A stretch of DNA of 64,000 nucleotides, from assembly GCA_963772955.1 (NCBI GenBank), contig CAVYZF010000009.1, positions 806,001-870,000 on the forward strand, written 5' to 3'. This stretch comes from Gp6-AA40 sp963772955. Lineage in GTDB: Bacteria; Acidobacteriota; Vicinamibacteria; Vicinamibacterales; UBA2999. Made by a program: the position numbers and the translations under genes. Below the pieces are notes generated by a model that was not told where the DNA came from, did not search any database, and worked only from the letters and a program-made list of their open reading frames with translations. Every line of letters begins with the position of its first letter. The stretch's first letter is position 1. Below, piece by piece: positions 17,241-25,268 of this stretch.

Positions 17241-18131
17241 TTATTGATGAATCGTGCCGGTGTTGAGGATGGGCTGCGCTGCCTTCTCGCCACACAGCAC
17301 GACGAGGAGGTTGCTGACCATGGCAGCTTTGCGTTCCTCGTCCAACTGCACGATGCCCTTGTGCGACAGCTGTTCAAGGGCCATTTCCACCATGCCAACC
17401 GCGCCTTCGACGATCAGTTTGCGGGCGGCGATGATCGCGCCGGCCTGCTGCCGCTGCAGCATGGCCGCGGCAATTTCTTGCGCATAAGCCATGTGGCTGA
17501 ATCGGGCTTCGAGGACCTCGACCCCGGCCTTCTCGAGCCGCTGTTGCACCTCTTTCTTCAGGTGATCCGCGACTGAAGCGGTCGATCCGCGAAGGGAGAC
17601 AACGTGCTCTTCGTGGGAGTCGTACGGGTAGCTCGTGGCGGCGTTGCGGAGCGCCGCCTCGCTCTGCACCTTGACGTAGTTCTCGTAGTCGTCAACCTCG
17701 AACATCGCTTCCGCCGTCTCGACCACCCGCCAGACGACGACCGCGGCGATGTCGATGGGATTGCCGTCCTGATCGTTGACCTTGAGCTGCGAACTCTCGA
17801 AGTTGCGTACGCGCAGGGAGATCTTCGTTTTCTTGTAGAACGGGTTGGTCCATCGCAGTCCGGCAAGCTTGGCCGTACCCACGTAATTGCCGAAAAGTTG
17901 CAGGACCTTTGCTTCGTTGGGGCCCACCATGAAAAAGCCCTTCATCACGAAGACCCACACAAGCGGAAACAGGATCAGCGCGATGGAGAAGTACACCGCG
18001 GCGGCCCCACTGTCTCCTCTCTGAGCGGCCAGGGTGCCTGCTCGAAAGATGGCGATGGCGACCAGGGGCAGCAAAACCAGCGGGAGCAGCGGAAGCCCGG
18101 GGAGCCCGTGACGGAGACGCTCGCGAACCAT
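17241..18131 (-). CDS. SPFH/band 7 domain membrane protein
   Basis: The 296-residue protein has two hydrophobic segments at about residues 14-32 and 45-65. An SPFH/prohibitin fold follows (MVGPNEAKVLQLFGNYVGT, then GLRWTNPFYKKTKISLRVRNFE). The helical C-terminal part includes RFSHMAYAQEIAAAMLQRQQAGAIIAARK. SPFH proteins form ring-like membrane microdomain scaffolds and modulate proteases or lipid domains. The ATG at 18131 has a strong GGAGG at proper spacing. It is the first gene of a three-gene operon with a RHH regulator and an adenine methyltransferase. Confidence 0.9.
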   Translation of the reverse strand: MVRERLRHGLPGLPLLPLVLLPLVAIAIFRAGTLAAQRGDSGAAAVYFSIALILFPLVWVFVMKGFFMVGPNEAKVLQLFGNYVGTAKLAGLRWTNPFYKKTKISLRVRNFESSQLKVNDQDGNPIDIAAVVVWRVVETAEAMFEVDDYENYVKVQSEAALRNAATSYPYDSHEEHVVSLRGSTASVADHLKKEVQQRLEKAGVEVLEARFSHMAYAQEIAAAMLQRQQAGAIIAARKLIVEGAVGMVEMALEQLSHKGIVQLDEERKAAMVSNLLVVLCGEKAAQPILNTGTIHQ

Positions 18132-18165
18132 CGAAGTCCTCCAGGGAAGGGCGGAAGCCCTTCAG

Positions 18166-18204
18166 AGATGTCTAAGTGATATCACTTTGACATCTTAAGG
18201 TCAA
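18166..18204 (-). promoter_or_regulatory. Palindromic operator overlapping a sigma70-like promoter of the SPFH operon
   Basis: Bases 18166-18195 form a 30-bp palindrome with a single mismatched pair; the core is AAGTGATATCACTT flanked by GATGTC and GACATC. On the minus strand TTGACC (complement of 18199-18204) and TATCAC (complement of 18176-18181) are 17 bases apart, a plausible -35/-10 pair for the SPFH gene. The palindrome covers the spacer and the -10. On the plus strand TTGACA at 18187-18192 could be a -35 for the divergent secretin gene, so one regulator might control both. The promoter assignment is by eye only. Confidence 0.65.
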
Positions 18205-18248
18205 CAGTGGCCTATTTCGCCCTTTCCACCGGGCCGAGACTCAGCTGA

Positions 18249-19400
18249 GTGAACTCTGTGCACGCCTTCCGGGCTGCCCTCGTGTGCGTATTCGCATCCC
18301 TCGCGGCTACAACCGCAGGTGCGCAATCGGCGGCGATGCCGACGCTTCCGGTCACGCAGCTCGACGTCCGGCAGACCGATCCGGATCTCGACAGGCAGCG
18401 CATCTCCGTTGGTTTTGCCAGGCGCACCCCGATCCATGACGTCCTGCTACTGCTCGTTCGGGATACCCGCTTGAGCGTGATTCCCGATCCGTCGCTCGAT
18501 CAGACGTTCATCGGTGACCTGAAGAACATCACGCTGCGTGAGGCGCTCGATCTGATCCTCGAGCCTCTCGGTCTCGAGTATGCCGTTCGCGGCAGGGTCG
18601 TGCGGGTGTTTCGGCGTGAGCTGGAGACGCGCTTCTACAGCATCGACTACGTCATGCGGACCGAGAGCCGATGGACCGGGGCGGCGGAGTCCCCAGTCCT
18701 GTACACCGATCTTGCTGAAGGTGTCCGCACGCTGCTTTCGGCGAACGGCCGAATGAGTCTCGATCGAATCGCGGCCATGGTTCAGGTCACCGACACTGCG
18801 AGCCGGCTCGCGCGCGTCGAACAGTATCTGGAAGCCGCGATGCTGCGCGCGACGCGGCAGGTGCAGATCGAAGGAAAGATCATCGAGGTGGAGCTGCGCG
18901 ACGAGTTCTCCGGCGGTATCGACTGGCGTGCCGTGCAGAGCGGCCTGACCAACTCGACGACGGGCTCGCAGACGCCCGGGCCCACAAGGGCAGAAGGTCT
19001 CACCCTCGCGCTGCAGCCGAATGGTTTCACAGCCCTGATGAATGCGCTCGCCGCTCAGGGCACGGTCAACGTCCTGTCCAGTCCGCTCATCACTGCGATG
19101 AACAACGAACCGGCCGTCTTGCGCGTCGGCATCAGGGACCCGCAGACGCTGACGGACAGCATGACGCTCCGCGTGACGCCCCAGATCAGCGCCGACGGCA
19201 TCATCCATCTGAGCATCAACCCAATCGTCAGTGGGCGCGAGGCCGACACGCTCGTACGAGTCCGCGAGGGTGAGACAATCGTGATTGCCGGATGGATGCT
19301 CGATCGCGAGAGTACGAACGCAGGGAAGACGACCCGCAGGAAGACGGATCTGGTGATCCTGCTTACGCCAACCATCATGGGATCGGGCAGGATCCGCTGA
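18249..19400 (+). CDS. Secretin (MshL/PilQ/GspD family)
   Basis: The 383-residue protein begins at GTG 18249 with a signal peptide ending near TTAGAQS. An STN/N0-like domain follows (FARRTPIHDVLLLLVRD, then NITLREALDLILEPLGLEY). The secretin homology region contains GTVNVLSSPLITAMNNEPA, LRVTPQISADGIIHLSINP and the gate segment REGETIVIAGWM. It would form the outer-membrane pore for a pilus or secretion system. Order and overlap with the following ATPase and TPR genes match the mshL-mshM-mshN segment of MSHA pilus loci. It is shorter than most secretins, lacking extra N-domains. Confidence 0.88.
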   Translation: MNSVHAFRAALVCVFASLAATTAGAQSAAMPTLPVTQLDVRQTDPDLDRQRISVGFARRTPIHDVLLLLVRDTRLSVIPDPSLDQTFIGDLKNITLREALDLILEPLGLEYAVRGRVVRVFRRELETRFYSIDYVMRTESRWTGAAESPVLYTDLAEGVRTLLSANGRMSLDRIAAMVQVTDTASRLARVEQYLEAAMLRATRQVQIEGKIIEVELRDEFSGGIDWRAVQSGLTNSTTGSQTPGPTRAEGLTLALQPNGFTALMNALAAQGTVNVLSSPLITAMNNEPAVLRVGIRDPQTLTDSMTLRVTPQISADGIIHLSINPIVSGREADTLVRVREGETIVIAGWMLDRESTNAGKTTRRKTDLVILLTPTIMGSGRIR

Positions 19401-20281
19401 TGTACGAGCAGTATTACGGCTTTGCAGAGAAGCCATTCAGCCTCACGCCCGATCCGAAGTACCTGTATCGCAGCGAGTCGCACGCGAACGCGTTCGAGCT
19501 CCTGCAGTATGCGATCGAACGGCGCGAAGGCTTCGTCGTGATCACGGGTGACATCGGCACAGGGAAGACGACGCTGTGTCGCGCGCTCCTCGAGAAGATC
19601 GACCGCAAGACGTTCACCGCGCTGCTGCTGAATCCGTTCCTCGCCGAAGAGGATCTGCTGCGCGCGATCCTGCAGGACCTCGGCGTGGTCTCGCGCGGCG
19701 AGACCTGGCACGGCGCGCGGCAACCGAGCAAGCAGGAGCTCGTCAACACGCTGCACGACTTCCTGCTGTCGCTCGTGCCGCTGGGCGCTCGCGCCGTGCT
19801 CATCATCGACGAAGCGCAGAACCTGCCGCTGCCGATCCTCGAACAGATTCGCATCCTCTCGAACTTCGAGACCGACAAGGAAAAGCTGCTGCAGATCTTC
19901 CTCGTCGGGCAGCTCAATCTGGTGCCGCTGCTGCGCTCGCCGGAGCTTCGTCAGCTCGATCAGCGCGTATCAATTCGCTATCAACTCAAGCCGTTGAGTG
20001 AGGAAGAAGTCGGCGCGTATATCTCGCATCGACTCGCCATCGCCAACGCCGCGCGCAGCGTCGTCTTCTCGCCGGCCGCGCTGCGGGTCGTGCATGACTA
20101 CTCTGGCGGCATCCCGCGAGTGATCAACATGCTGTGCGATCGCGCGCTGCTTGGTGGCTACACCGCGCAAACGACGCGCATCGATGAGGATTTGGTCGTC
20201 ACCGCGGCGCAAGGGCTCGACCTGAAGCCACCCGTTCGCGCCCAGCGTTCGATCTTCAGCCGGCTTCTCCGCAGGGCCTGA
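19400..20281 (+). CDS. ExeA/MshM-type AAA ATPase
   Basis: ATG 19400 overlaps the secretin stop (TGATG) and gives 293 residues. It opens with the typical YEQYYGFAEKPFSLTPDPKY, then Walker A GDIGTGKTTLCRALLE and Walker B AVLIIDEAQNLP. Sensor-type SVRY-like residues (QRVSIRYQLKPL) and GGIPRVINMLCDRALLGGY complete the ExeA/MshM pattern. ExeA helps insert secretins through peptidoglycan, and MshM has the same place in MSHA loci. This copy has no peptidoglycan-binding domain. Confidence 0.9.
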   Translation: MYEQYYGFAEKPFSLTPDPKYLYRSESHANAFELLQYAIERREGFVVITGDIGTGKTTLCRALLEKIDRKTFTALLLNPFLAEEDLLRAILQDLGVVSRGETWHGARQPSKQELVNTLHDFLLSLVPLGARAVLIIDEAQNLPLPILEQIRILSNFETDKEKLLQIFLVGQLNLVPLLRSPELRQLDQRVSIRYQLKPLSEEEVGAYISHRLAIANAARSVVFSPAALRVVHDYSGGIPRVINMLCDRALLGGYTAQTTRIDEDLVVTAAQGLDLKPPVRAQRSIFSRLLRRA

Positions 20282-20302
20282 CGTGTTACGGACAGGTGAC
20301 AG

Positions 20303-21247
20303 GTGAGCGTCATCCTCGACGCGCTTCGGCGGCGCCGGCGGGAATCACCCGCGACGTCTTCGAGTCGCGGTGTCCCGGCCGGTCTCGGTCTCACGTCCGC
20401 CGTTTCCACGGTCACGAGCCAACGCAGTCAGCGGATCAAGCTGATTGGCCTTGCCGTGCTCGTCGTGCTGCTGGGCGTCTGGCTCGAGCGTCGATTCAAC
20501 TCTGACGGAGCGGTGACGAAATCAGCTGCCGCTCAATCGGTCCAGGCGCCAACGGTTTTTGCGCCGCAAGCAGCCCTCCCCGCGCCGTCGAGTCCTCAGC
20601 CGCGAATCCCGGATCCCGGATCCCGGACCCTGGATCCCGGCCCCCGGGTCCCGGTTCCCGCGTCCCGAGTCGATCACTTCGCTCTCGCGCTCCGCTATCA
20701 GAACGTCGGCGACTTCGAACACGCGCGCGAACACTATCTGGCAGTGCTCGCCGAAAACGATTTCAACGTGGAGGCCCGTAACAACCTCGCGTTGTTGTTC
20801 CACGGCCGCGAGATGACGAGTGAGGCGATCGACCAGTTCCATCGCGCGATTCAGATCAATCCGCGATACACAAAGGCCCGCAGCAACCTGGCCGTTGTGC
20901 TGACAGGTGCCGGTCGCCTTGCCGAAGCGCGAGCCGAGCTGCGCGCCGCCCTCGACATCGAGCCGCGAAGCGCCGATCTGCTGGTCAACCTGGCGCTCGT
21001 CGAGAAGGCCGATCAGCATTCGGAGCAGGCGGTGGAGCTCCTCATCCGCGCGCTGGGGATGTCACCGGGCCACGCGGCGGCGCACTACAACCTGGCGGTG
21101 CTGTACGAGGAGCGCGACGCGCTCGCTCTCGCGTTCGATCATTACACCGCCTTCCTGCAATACGCCGGGCCCGAGCACGGCACGCTGCTCGCCGACGTCC
21201 AGCGCCGGGTCCGCGCAATCGAACCCAGGCTCCACGCCACGAACTAG
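20303..21247 (+). CDS. MshN-like TPR membrane protein with GspB-type N-terminus
   Basis: GTG 20303 starts a 314-residue protein. It has a cytoplasmic SVILDALRRRRRE motif, as in GspB/MshN, a single membrane helix near residues 40-58 (LIGLAVLVVLLGVWLERRF), a Pro/Arg-rich linker (about 80-125), and at least four TPR units (ALRYQNVGDFEHAREHYLAVL onward). Within the linker, residues 101-121 are encoded by a heptamer repeat at 20604-20666. It completes the mshL-M-N order and probably assists secretin or pilus assembly at the inner membrane. Confidence 0.82.
   Translation: MSVILDALRRRRRESPATSSSRGVPAGLGLTSAVSTVTSQRSQRIKLIGLAVLVVLLGVWLERRFNSDGAVTKSAAAQSVQAPTVFAPQAALPAPSSPQPRIPDPGSRTLDPGPRVPVPASRVDHFALALRYQNVGDFEHAREHYLAVLAENDFNVEARNNLALLFHGREMTSEAIDQFHRAIQINPRYTKARSNLAVVLTGAGRLAEARAELRAALDIEPRSADLLVNLALVEKADQHSEQAVELLIRALGMSPGHAAAHYNLAVLYEERDALALAFDHYTAFLQYAGPEHGTLLADVQRRVRAIEPRLHATN
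20604..20666 (+). repeat. Nine-unit heptamer array inside a coding sequence
   Basis: Nine gap-free 7-base units lie in the mshN-like gene: GAATCCC first, then GGATCCC three times plus variants GGACCCT, GGGTCCC and GGTTCCC. The 63 bases equal 21 codons, so the frame is kept, and encode a Pro/Gly/Arg-rich linker. The composition and 7-base period match the intergenic arrays; a short three-unit relative (GATCCCG, GGTCCCG) lies at 41941-41961. Confidence 0.75.
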
Positions 21248-21261
21248 CTGTGCGCGGAGGG

Positions 21262-21284
21262 TGTGCGGGCGCACGACCCGCACA
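21262..21284 (+). terminator. Hairpin downstream of the mshN-like gene
   Basis: TGTGCGGG and CCCGCACA form a perfect 8-bp stem around a 7-base loop, 15 bases after the stop codon. There is no U-tract. It may end or attenuate the secretin operon transcript before the response-regulator gene at 21394; the rest of the 146-bp spacer shows nothing recognisable. Confidence 0.35.
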
Positions 21285-21393
21285 TGTGCGCAGGCCGCGC
21301 TCCTTCCGATCTTTCCGGCGAAAGAGCCCTGATGTGAAGTCCTGATCGTGGGCTGCCGATTGATTCCCCGAGTTTCTTGGACTGGGTGGGGCG

Positions 21394-22416
21394 ATGACGA
21401 CACGTGTATTGATCGTTGACGACGAAGAGTCGATGCGCACGCTCCTTCGCTCGTGGGTCGAGCGTGAGGGTGGCTCAACGGTGATCGAAGCCGGAACAGC
21501 CGAAGAAGGGCTGGAGAAGGTGTTGTCCGAGTCGCCGGCTGTCGCGCTGTGTGACATCCGCCTTCCTGGCGAGGACGGACTTTGGCTCGCCGCGCAGATC
21601 CGCATTCATCAACCGCAGACGGCGGTGATCATGACCACCGGCGTGCTGGAGTTCGATGCGGCCGTCAACAGCATGCAGTCTGGCGTCGTCGACTACCTCG
21701 TCAAACCGTTTTCACGAGAGCGTTTGAGTGAGGCGCTCAATCGCGCGTGGTACGCTTACAAATCGCGCCAGGCGCTCGACGAGTTGCACGCTGAACTCAA
21801 CCAGCGTCGCACGCAGATCGACGAGGCGCTCAGCGACCTCGAGTTGAACGTGGCAGCCAGCCTCGAGGCGATGCTGGCGATCCTGCGAGCGCGAGATCCG
21901 GAGTCGTACGAGCACGGGCGGCGGGTGGCGCGGATTGCCGTCAGTCTTGGCACCGCGCTCCGCATTGGCGATCCACACCTGTCGGACATCGAGCGCGCGG
22001 CGCTCCTTCACAACCTGGGTCGACTGGCGCTTCCAGACGTGTTGCTCTCGCGCGAGAAGTCGACGCTGTCTGATGAAGAGCGCGTGCGGTTGCATGCCTA
22101 TCCGCTGCATGGCCAGGCGATGTTGAAGAACGTGCCCTTCCTTGCGGCCGCAAACGACATCGCGGTGTCGGCGCACGAGCGCTACGATGGCAGCGGCTTC
22201 CCGCGCAGCCTGGCCGGAGAGAAGATCCCGATGGGTGCGCGCATCCTCGCCGTGGCTGATGCGTACGACGAGCTGATCTCCGGCGTCGGCGGTCTATCGG
22301 TGAGCGTGGACCGGGCGCTCGAGATCCTCTCCGTCGAACGGATCGCTGAGTTCGATCCAGTCGTGATCGGCGCGCTCGTGCTGCTGCAACCTCAGAGCAA
22401 TCCGGTGAGCAGTTAA
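21394..22416 (+). CDS. Response regulator with degenerate HD-GYP domain
   Basis: The 340-residue protein has an N-terminal receiver (acidic pocket D9/D10, phospho-acceptor D54, K104), a helical linker, and an HD-GYP-like output domain. The catalytic HD pair is changed: LLHNLGRLALPD at residues 204-215 has H206-N207 where active enzymes have His-Asp, and R210 replaces the usual Lys. The GYP motif reads GFP (HERYDGSGFP, 261-270). Canonical HD-GYP proteins hydrolyse cyclic di-GMP; this one may only bind it or signal through protein contacts. It sits between pilus-like genes, suggesting control of surface structures. Confidence 0.87.
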   Translation: MTTRVLIVDDEESMRTLLRSWVEREGGSTVIEAGTAEEGLEKVLSESPAVALCDIRLPGEDGLWLAAQIRIHQPQTAVIMTTGVLEFDAAVNSMQSGVVDYLVKPFSRERLSEALNRAWYAYKSRQALDELHAELNQRRTQIDEALSDLELNVAASLEAMLAILRARDPESYEHGRRVARIAVSLGTALRIGDPHLSDIERAALLHNLGRLALPDVLLSREKSTLSDEERVRLHAYPLHGQAMLKNVPFLAAANDIAVSAHERYDGSGFPRSLAGEKIPMGARILAVADAYDELISGVGGLSVSVDRALEILSVERIAEFDPVVIGALVLLQPQSNPVSS

Positions 22417-22481
22417 TTAATCAGGGCGGTCCGGGGGCGCATCCTGCAGCGGCCCCAATTCCCGACCGATACGGGTCGCGA

Positions 22482-23849
22482 GTGCTCAGCTTTCGACCCG
22501 CCTCCGGCTGCACAGGAATCGATCTTCATCCCGACCAATGCCGTGTCGTGGATGTGCACGTCCGCGTGCGCGAGGGCGAGTCCGGCGGCGTTCGCGTCAA
22601 CACATTCGCGCTGCTTGCGGGGGGGCGCATATCTTCGACGTTGTCGTCGGACCTGGCTCGCCTTCGTCAGGAGCAGCGTCTCGCACGCGACGCGTGGGTT
22701 ACGATCTGGGGCCTCCGTTCCGTCCATCAGTTCCTGCGCCTGCCGCCTGCCGACACAGCCGATCTCGAGGCGATGTCCCTGAGAGACGCGCAGCATGAGT
22801 TGTCAGCGCTCGAGGCCGACGCGGGCCGAGCAGCCGTTGCCTTGATGATCGGTGCCGACGTTCATGTCGGCACTCATCGCCGGCGCGAGGTGTCGCTGAC
22901 GGCAGTCGCCGAGGCCGAGATTGCGCGCGAGATTCAGCCCCTCGTCGACGCTGGCTTCAACGTGCGAGGTGTGTGCACGCCGGCGATGGCCCTCGCCGCC
23001 GTGGCGCGTCATCACGGGCGCGCGAAATCAGCAGGTACCGCCGCATACGTGGCGCTCGAGTCAAACGCGATGTGCGTGACGATCGTGCGCGACGGTGTGT
23101 TGCTCTCCGCTCGCGAGATTCCCTGGGAGTGTGCCGATTCCGCCGATGCCGTACGGGAACGGCTGAATGATGAACTCCGACGGTCGCTGCTGTTCTTCCG
23201 GCAGTCATTCCGGGCAGTGGTCGAACGGGTCGTTCTGTGCGGAGGGATGCCGAACCTTCGGGCGTTGACGTCTTCAGCCGCATCCGCATTGAACGTAGCG
23301 GTCGAAACCCTCGATTCATGGAGCGGCATCGATGCCGCAGCGGTTCCGGAACCGGCGGACACATTCCGCGCGACGATCGCTGCGTTGTGGCCGGCGATCG
23401 CCATCGCATCCGAGAGCGGCGACCGGCCGAACCTGTTACGCGCGACAATTCGCGTGGTGGGGCAGAAGCGTGCCGCGATGTTGTCTATCGTGGTTGCCGT
23501 GATCGCAGGTGTCATGGCGGGGTTCACGTGGTACTTCTGTGCGGGGCCCGCGCAAGACACTGGCAATCGTCCGGTGCCGGCCTCGACGCCGCGCGCCGCA
23601 TCCGTCGGCACGCCCAGCGTCCCACAGCCCCCACCGCGCGCTCAGGCAGACGCGGTCGCTCCCGAGCCCAATCTCGTCGTGACGTCTATCTTGTATTCGA
23701 GTCAACGTCGCCTGGCGATCGTCAACGGACGAATCGTACGCGTTGGCGATCGCGTCGACTCGTCGACGATCCTCTACATCGAGCCGCGAGCAGTGACCGT
23801 CCAGTCTGCTGACGGCACGAAATGGACATTCGAATTGCGTAGCAGGTGA
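22482..23849 (+). CDS. PilM/MshI-like actin-fold protein fused to a GspB/MshK-like C-terminus
   Basis: GTG 22482 starts a 455-residue protein. Residues 1-320 resemble PilM/MshI-type actin-like inner-membrane proteins (TGIDLHPDQCRVVDV, AYVALESNAMCVTIVRDG, RVVLCGGMPNLRAL). A membrane helix follows near 327-347 (MLSIVVAVIAGVMAGFTWYF), then a Pro-rich linker. The last 60 residues (VVTSILYSSQRRLAIVNGRIVRVGDRV) have the short beta repeat seen at the C-termini of GspB/MshK/PilP-type proteins. Such a fusion would tie the cytoplasmic actin-like part to a periplasmic secretin-contacting part in one chain. The assignment is by motif and context, not by alignment. Confidence 0.65.
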   Translation: MLSFRPASGCTGIDLHPDQCRVVDVHVRVREGESGGVRVNTFALLAGGRISSTLSSDLARLRQEQRLARDAWVTIWGLRSVHQFLRLPPADTADLEAMSLRDAQHELSALEADAGRAAVALMIGADVHVGTHRRREVSLTAVAEAEIAREIQPLVDAGFNVRGVCTPAMALAAVARHHGRAKSAGTAAYVALESNAMCVTIVRDGVLLSAREIPWECADSADAVRERLNDELRRSLLFFRQSFRAVVERVVLCGGMPNLRALTSSAASALNVAVETLDSWSGIDAAAVPEPADTFRATIAALWPAIAIASESGDRPNLLRATIRVVGQKRAAMLSIVVAVIAGVMAGFTWYFCAGPAQDTGNRPVPASTPRAASVGTPSVPQPPPRAQADAVAPEPNLVVTSILYSSQRRLAIVNGRIVRVGDRVDSSTILYIEPRAVTVQSADGTKWTFELRSR

Positions 23850-23851
23850 AT

Positions 23852-24325
23852 TCAGACCGGCAGGTCGATCATCTCGTGTGAGAGTTGATCGCCTGAAAGA
23901 CGCAGCTTCGCCAGTGAGACCGGAAGCGTGAAGCGCCGCGGGCCCGCGCTGCCCGGATTGAGGTGCAAGACGCCGTTGCGAATCTCGGCGCACGGGCGAT
24001 GTGAATGGCCGAAGATCACGGCCGCGAATCCTGCGGCGCGCGGATCGAGATCGAGCGTCGCGATGTCGTGCAGCATGTAGAGCTGCACCTGCCCGACTGC
24101 GACGACCTGAATCATGGGCAGCACGTGTGCCCACTCGCCCGTCTCGACATTGCCGCGCACGGCGAACGTTGGAGCGATACCCCGCAGCTGTTCGAGGATC
24201 TGGCTGCCGCCAACATCGCCGGCGTGGACGATCAGGTCCGAGCCTTTCAAGGCCTCCGTCGCCTGCGGACGCAGGAGTCCGTGCGTGTCGGAGATGACAC
24301 CGACCGTGATGGGCGCCGGACTCAC
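23852..24325 (-). CDS. YfcE/MJ0936-type metallophosphoesterase
   Basis: The 157-residue protein shows the calcineurin-like signature: GVISDTHG, HAGDVGG, RGNVE, a late YMLHD, GHSHRP and LNPGSAGPRR. These provide two-metal binding in small phosphodiesterases. The physiological substrate is unknown. GTG 24325 is the start. It is the last of a minus-strand run with the cupin and deaminase genes, five bases after the cupin stop, and it ends two bases from the convergent PilM-like gene. Confidence 0.9.
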   Translation of the reverse strand: MSPAPITVGVISDTHGLLRPQATEALKGSDLIVHAGDVGGSQILEQLRGIAPTFAVRGNVETGEWAHVLPMIQVVAVGQVQLYMLHDIATLDLDPRAAGFAAVIFGHSHRPCAEIRNGVLHLNPGSAGPRRFTLPVSLAKLRLSGDQLSHEMIDLPV

Positions 24326-24330
24326 GAGAT

Positions 24331-24765
24331 CTACGGTTCGGTGTTGATCGCGTAGTACGCGATCGTCTTCGTCGGGACTTCCTTGAACCAGTGCGGCGTC
24401 TTCGCTGGAATCGTGATCACGTCGCCTTTGGTCAGGTGATGCACCTCTCCGCCCTGCACGCTTGGCGCACGCCGTTGACCAGGCGCGGTGTCTCTGACAT
24501 CGACGAGCGTTCCGCCCGTGACGAACGTCGCCTCGCCCTCGACGACGATGAAGACGTGGTTTGTTTTCTCGTGCACTTCGACTTCACCGGAGGTGCGGCG
24601 CTGAGCCAGGACGATGAGCCCATGGTCGGCGATGATCTGGCCGCCCTTTGCCATCGTCGCGGCGACCTTCTCATGCGGCACATAGGTCACGACCGTCGGA
24701 ACGCCATTGGCAGCCACGACGACTGCCATCGTCAAAATCATCGTCAGGGTTCGCACGAGCTTCAT
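24331..24765 (-). CDS. Secreted cupin-domain protein
   Basis: The 144-residue protein has an N-terminal hydrophobic segment (TLTMILTMAVVVAANGVP) that looks like a signal peptide. A single cupin beta-barrel follows, with a metal-site-like VHEKTNHVFIVVEGEATFVTGG and a second motif PAKTPHWFKEV. The reaction is unknown. The ATG overlaps the deaminase stop by four bases (ATGA), so the two are translationally coupled. Confidence 0.78.
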   Translation of the reverse strand: MKLVRTLTMILTMAVVVAANGVPTVVTYVPHEKVAATMAKGGQIIADHGLIVLAQRRTSGEVEVHEKTNHVFIVVEGEATFVTGGTLVDVRDTAPGQRRAPSVQGGEVHHLTKGDVITIPAKTPHWFKEVPTKTIAYYAINTEP

Positions 24766-25259
24766 GACTCCTCCGTTCGTGGTTGTGGCCAGTATCCTAC
24801 GTGAACCTCACGTGCCTCGCTCGACAACAGAGGCCCGGTGACGGTGACTTTCTCCGCGCCGTGTGCGAAGAGCTCGGTGCACGGAATCAGGAAGTTGCGG
24901 CCCGCGATGGTTCCGAGCTGCTCCGATGAGAGCGCGTACACCACCGATCGAATGCCCGCCCAATAGAGTTTCCCTGCGCACATCGCGCACGGTTCACAGC
25001 TGGTGTACAGGACACTGCGTCGAATCTCTGATGGTGACAGACGCCGGATCGCCGCCGCGACGAGATTGGTTTCGGCGTGGGCCGTCGGATCGCGATCCGT
25101 GAAGACGGTGTTCTTCGCGGTCAGGACGACCGTGTCATCGATGGTGAGGAGCGAGCCGAACGGATGGTTGCCGTCAGCCCGCGCTTCTCGCGCGAGTTCG
25201 ATGGCCTGCCTGACGAACTGTTGCTGCACGTCTCGTAGAGGCATACGAGACGGTAGCAC
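24762..25259 (-). CDS. Nucleoside/guanine deaminase (cytidine deaminase-like zinc enzyme)
   Basis: The 165-residue protein has the zinc-deaminase signature HAETN plus SCEPCAMCAGKLYWAGI. The conserved PFG in NHPFGSLL and the FTDRDPTAHAE segment resemble guanine deaminase GuaD and related nucleoside deaminases more than TadA. It should deaminate a purine or nucleoside in the cytoplasm. An internal ATG at 25244 (MPLRDVQQQFV) is an equally likely start. It is the first gene of the deaminase-cupin-phosphoesterase run. Confidence 0.86.
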   Translation of the reverse strand: MLPSRMPLRDVQQQFVRQAIELAREARADGNHPFGSLLTIDDTVVLTAKNTVFTDRDPTAHAETNLVAAAIRRLSPSEIRRSVLYTSCEPCAMCAGKLYWAGIRSVVYALSSEQLGTIAGRNFLIPCTELFAHGAEKVTVTGPLLSSEAREVHVGYWPQPRTEES

Positions 25260-25268
25260 TGATCGGAG

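Noticed and set aside
21285..21393. Cyclic di-GMP riboswitch upstream of the HD-GYP gene
   Set aside because: A GAAA-containing segment looked suggestive, but the conserved GEMM core and paired elements could not be found.
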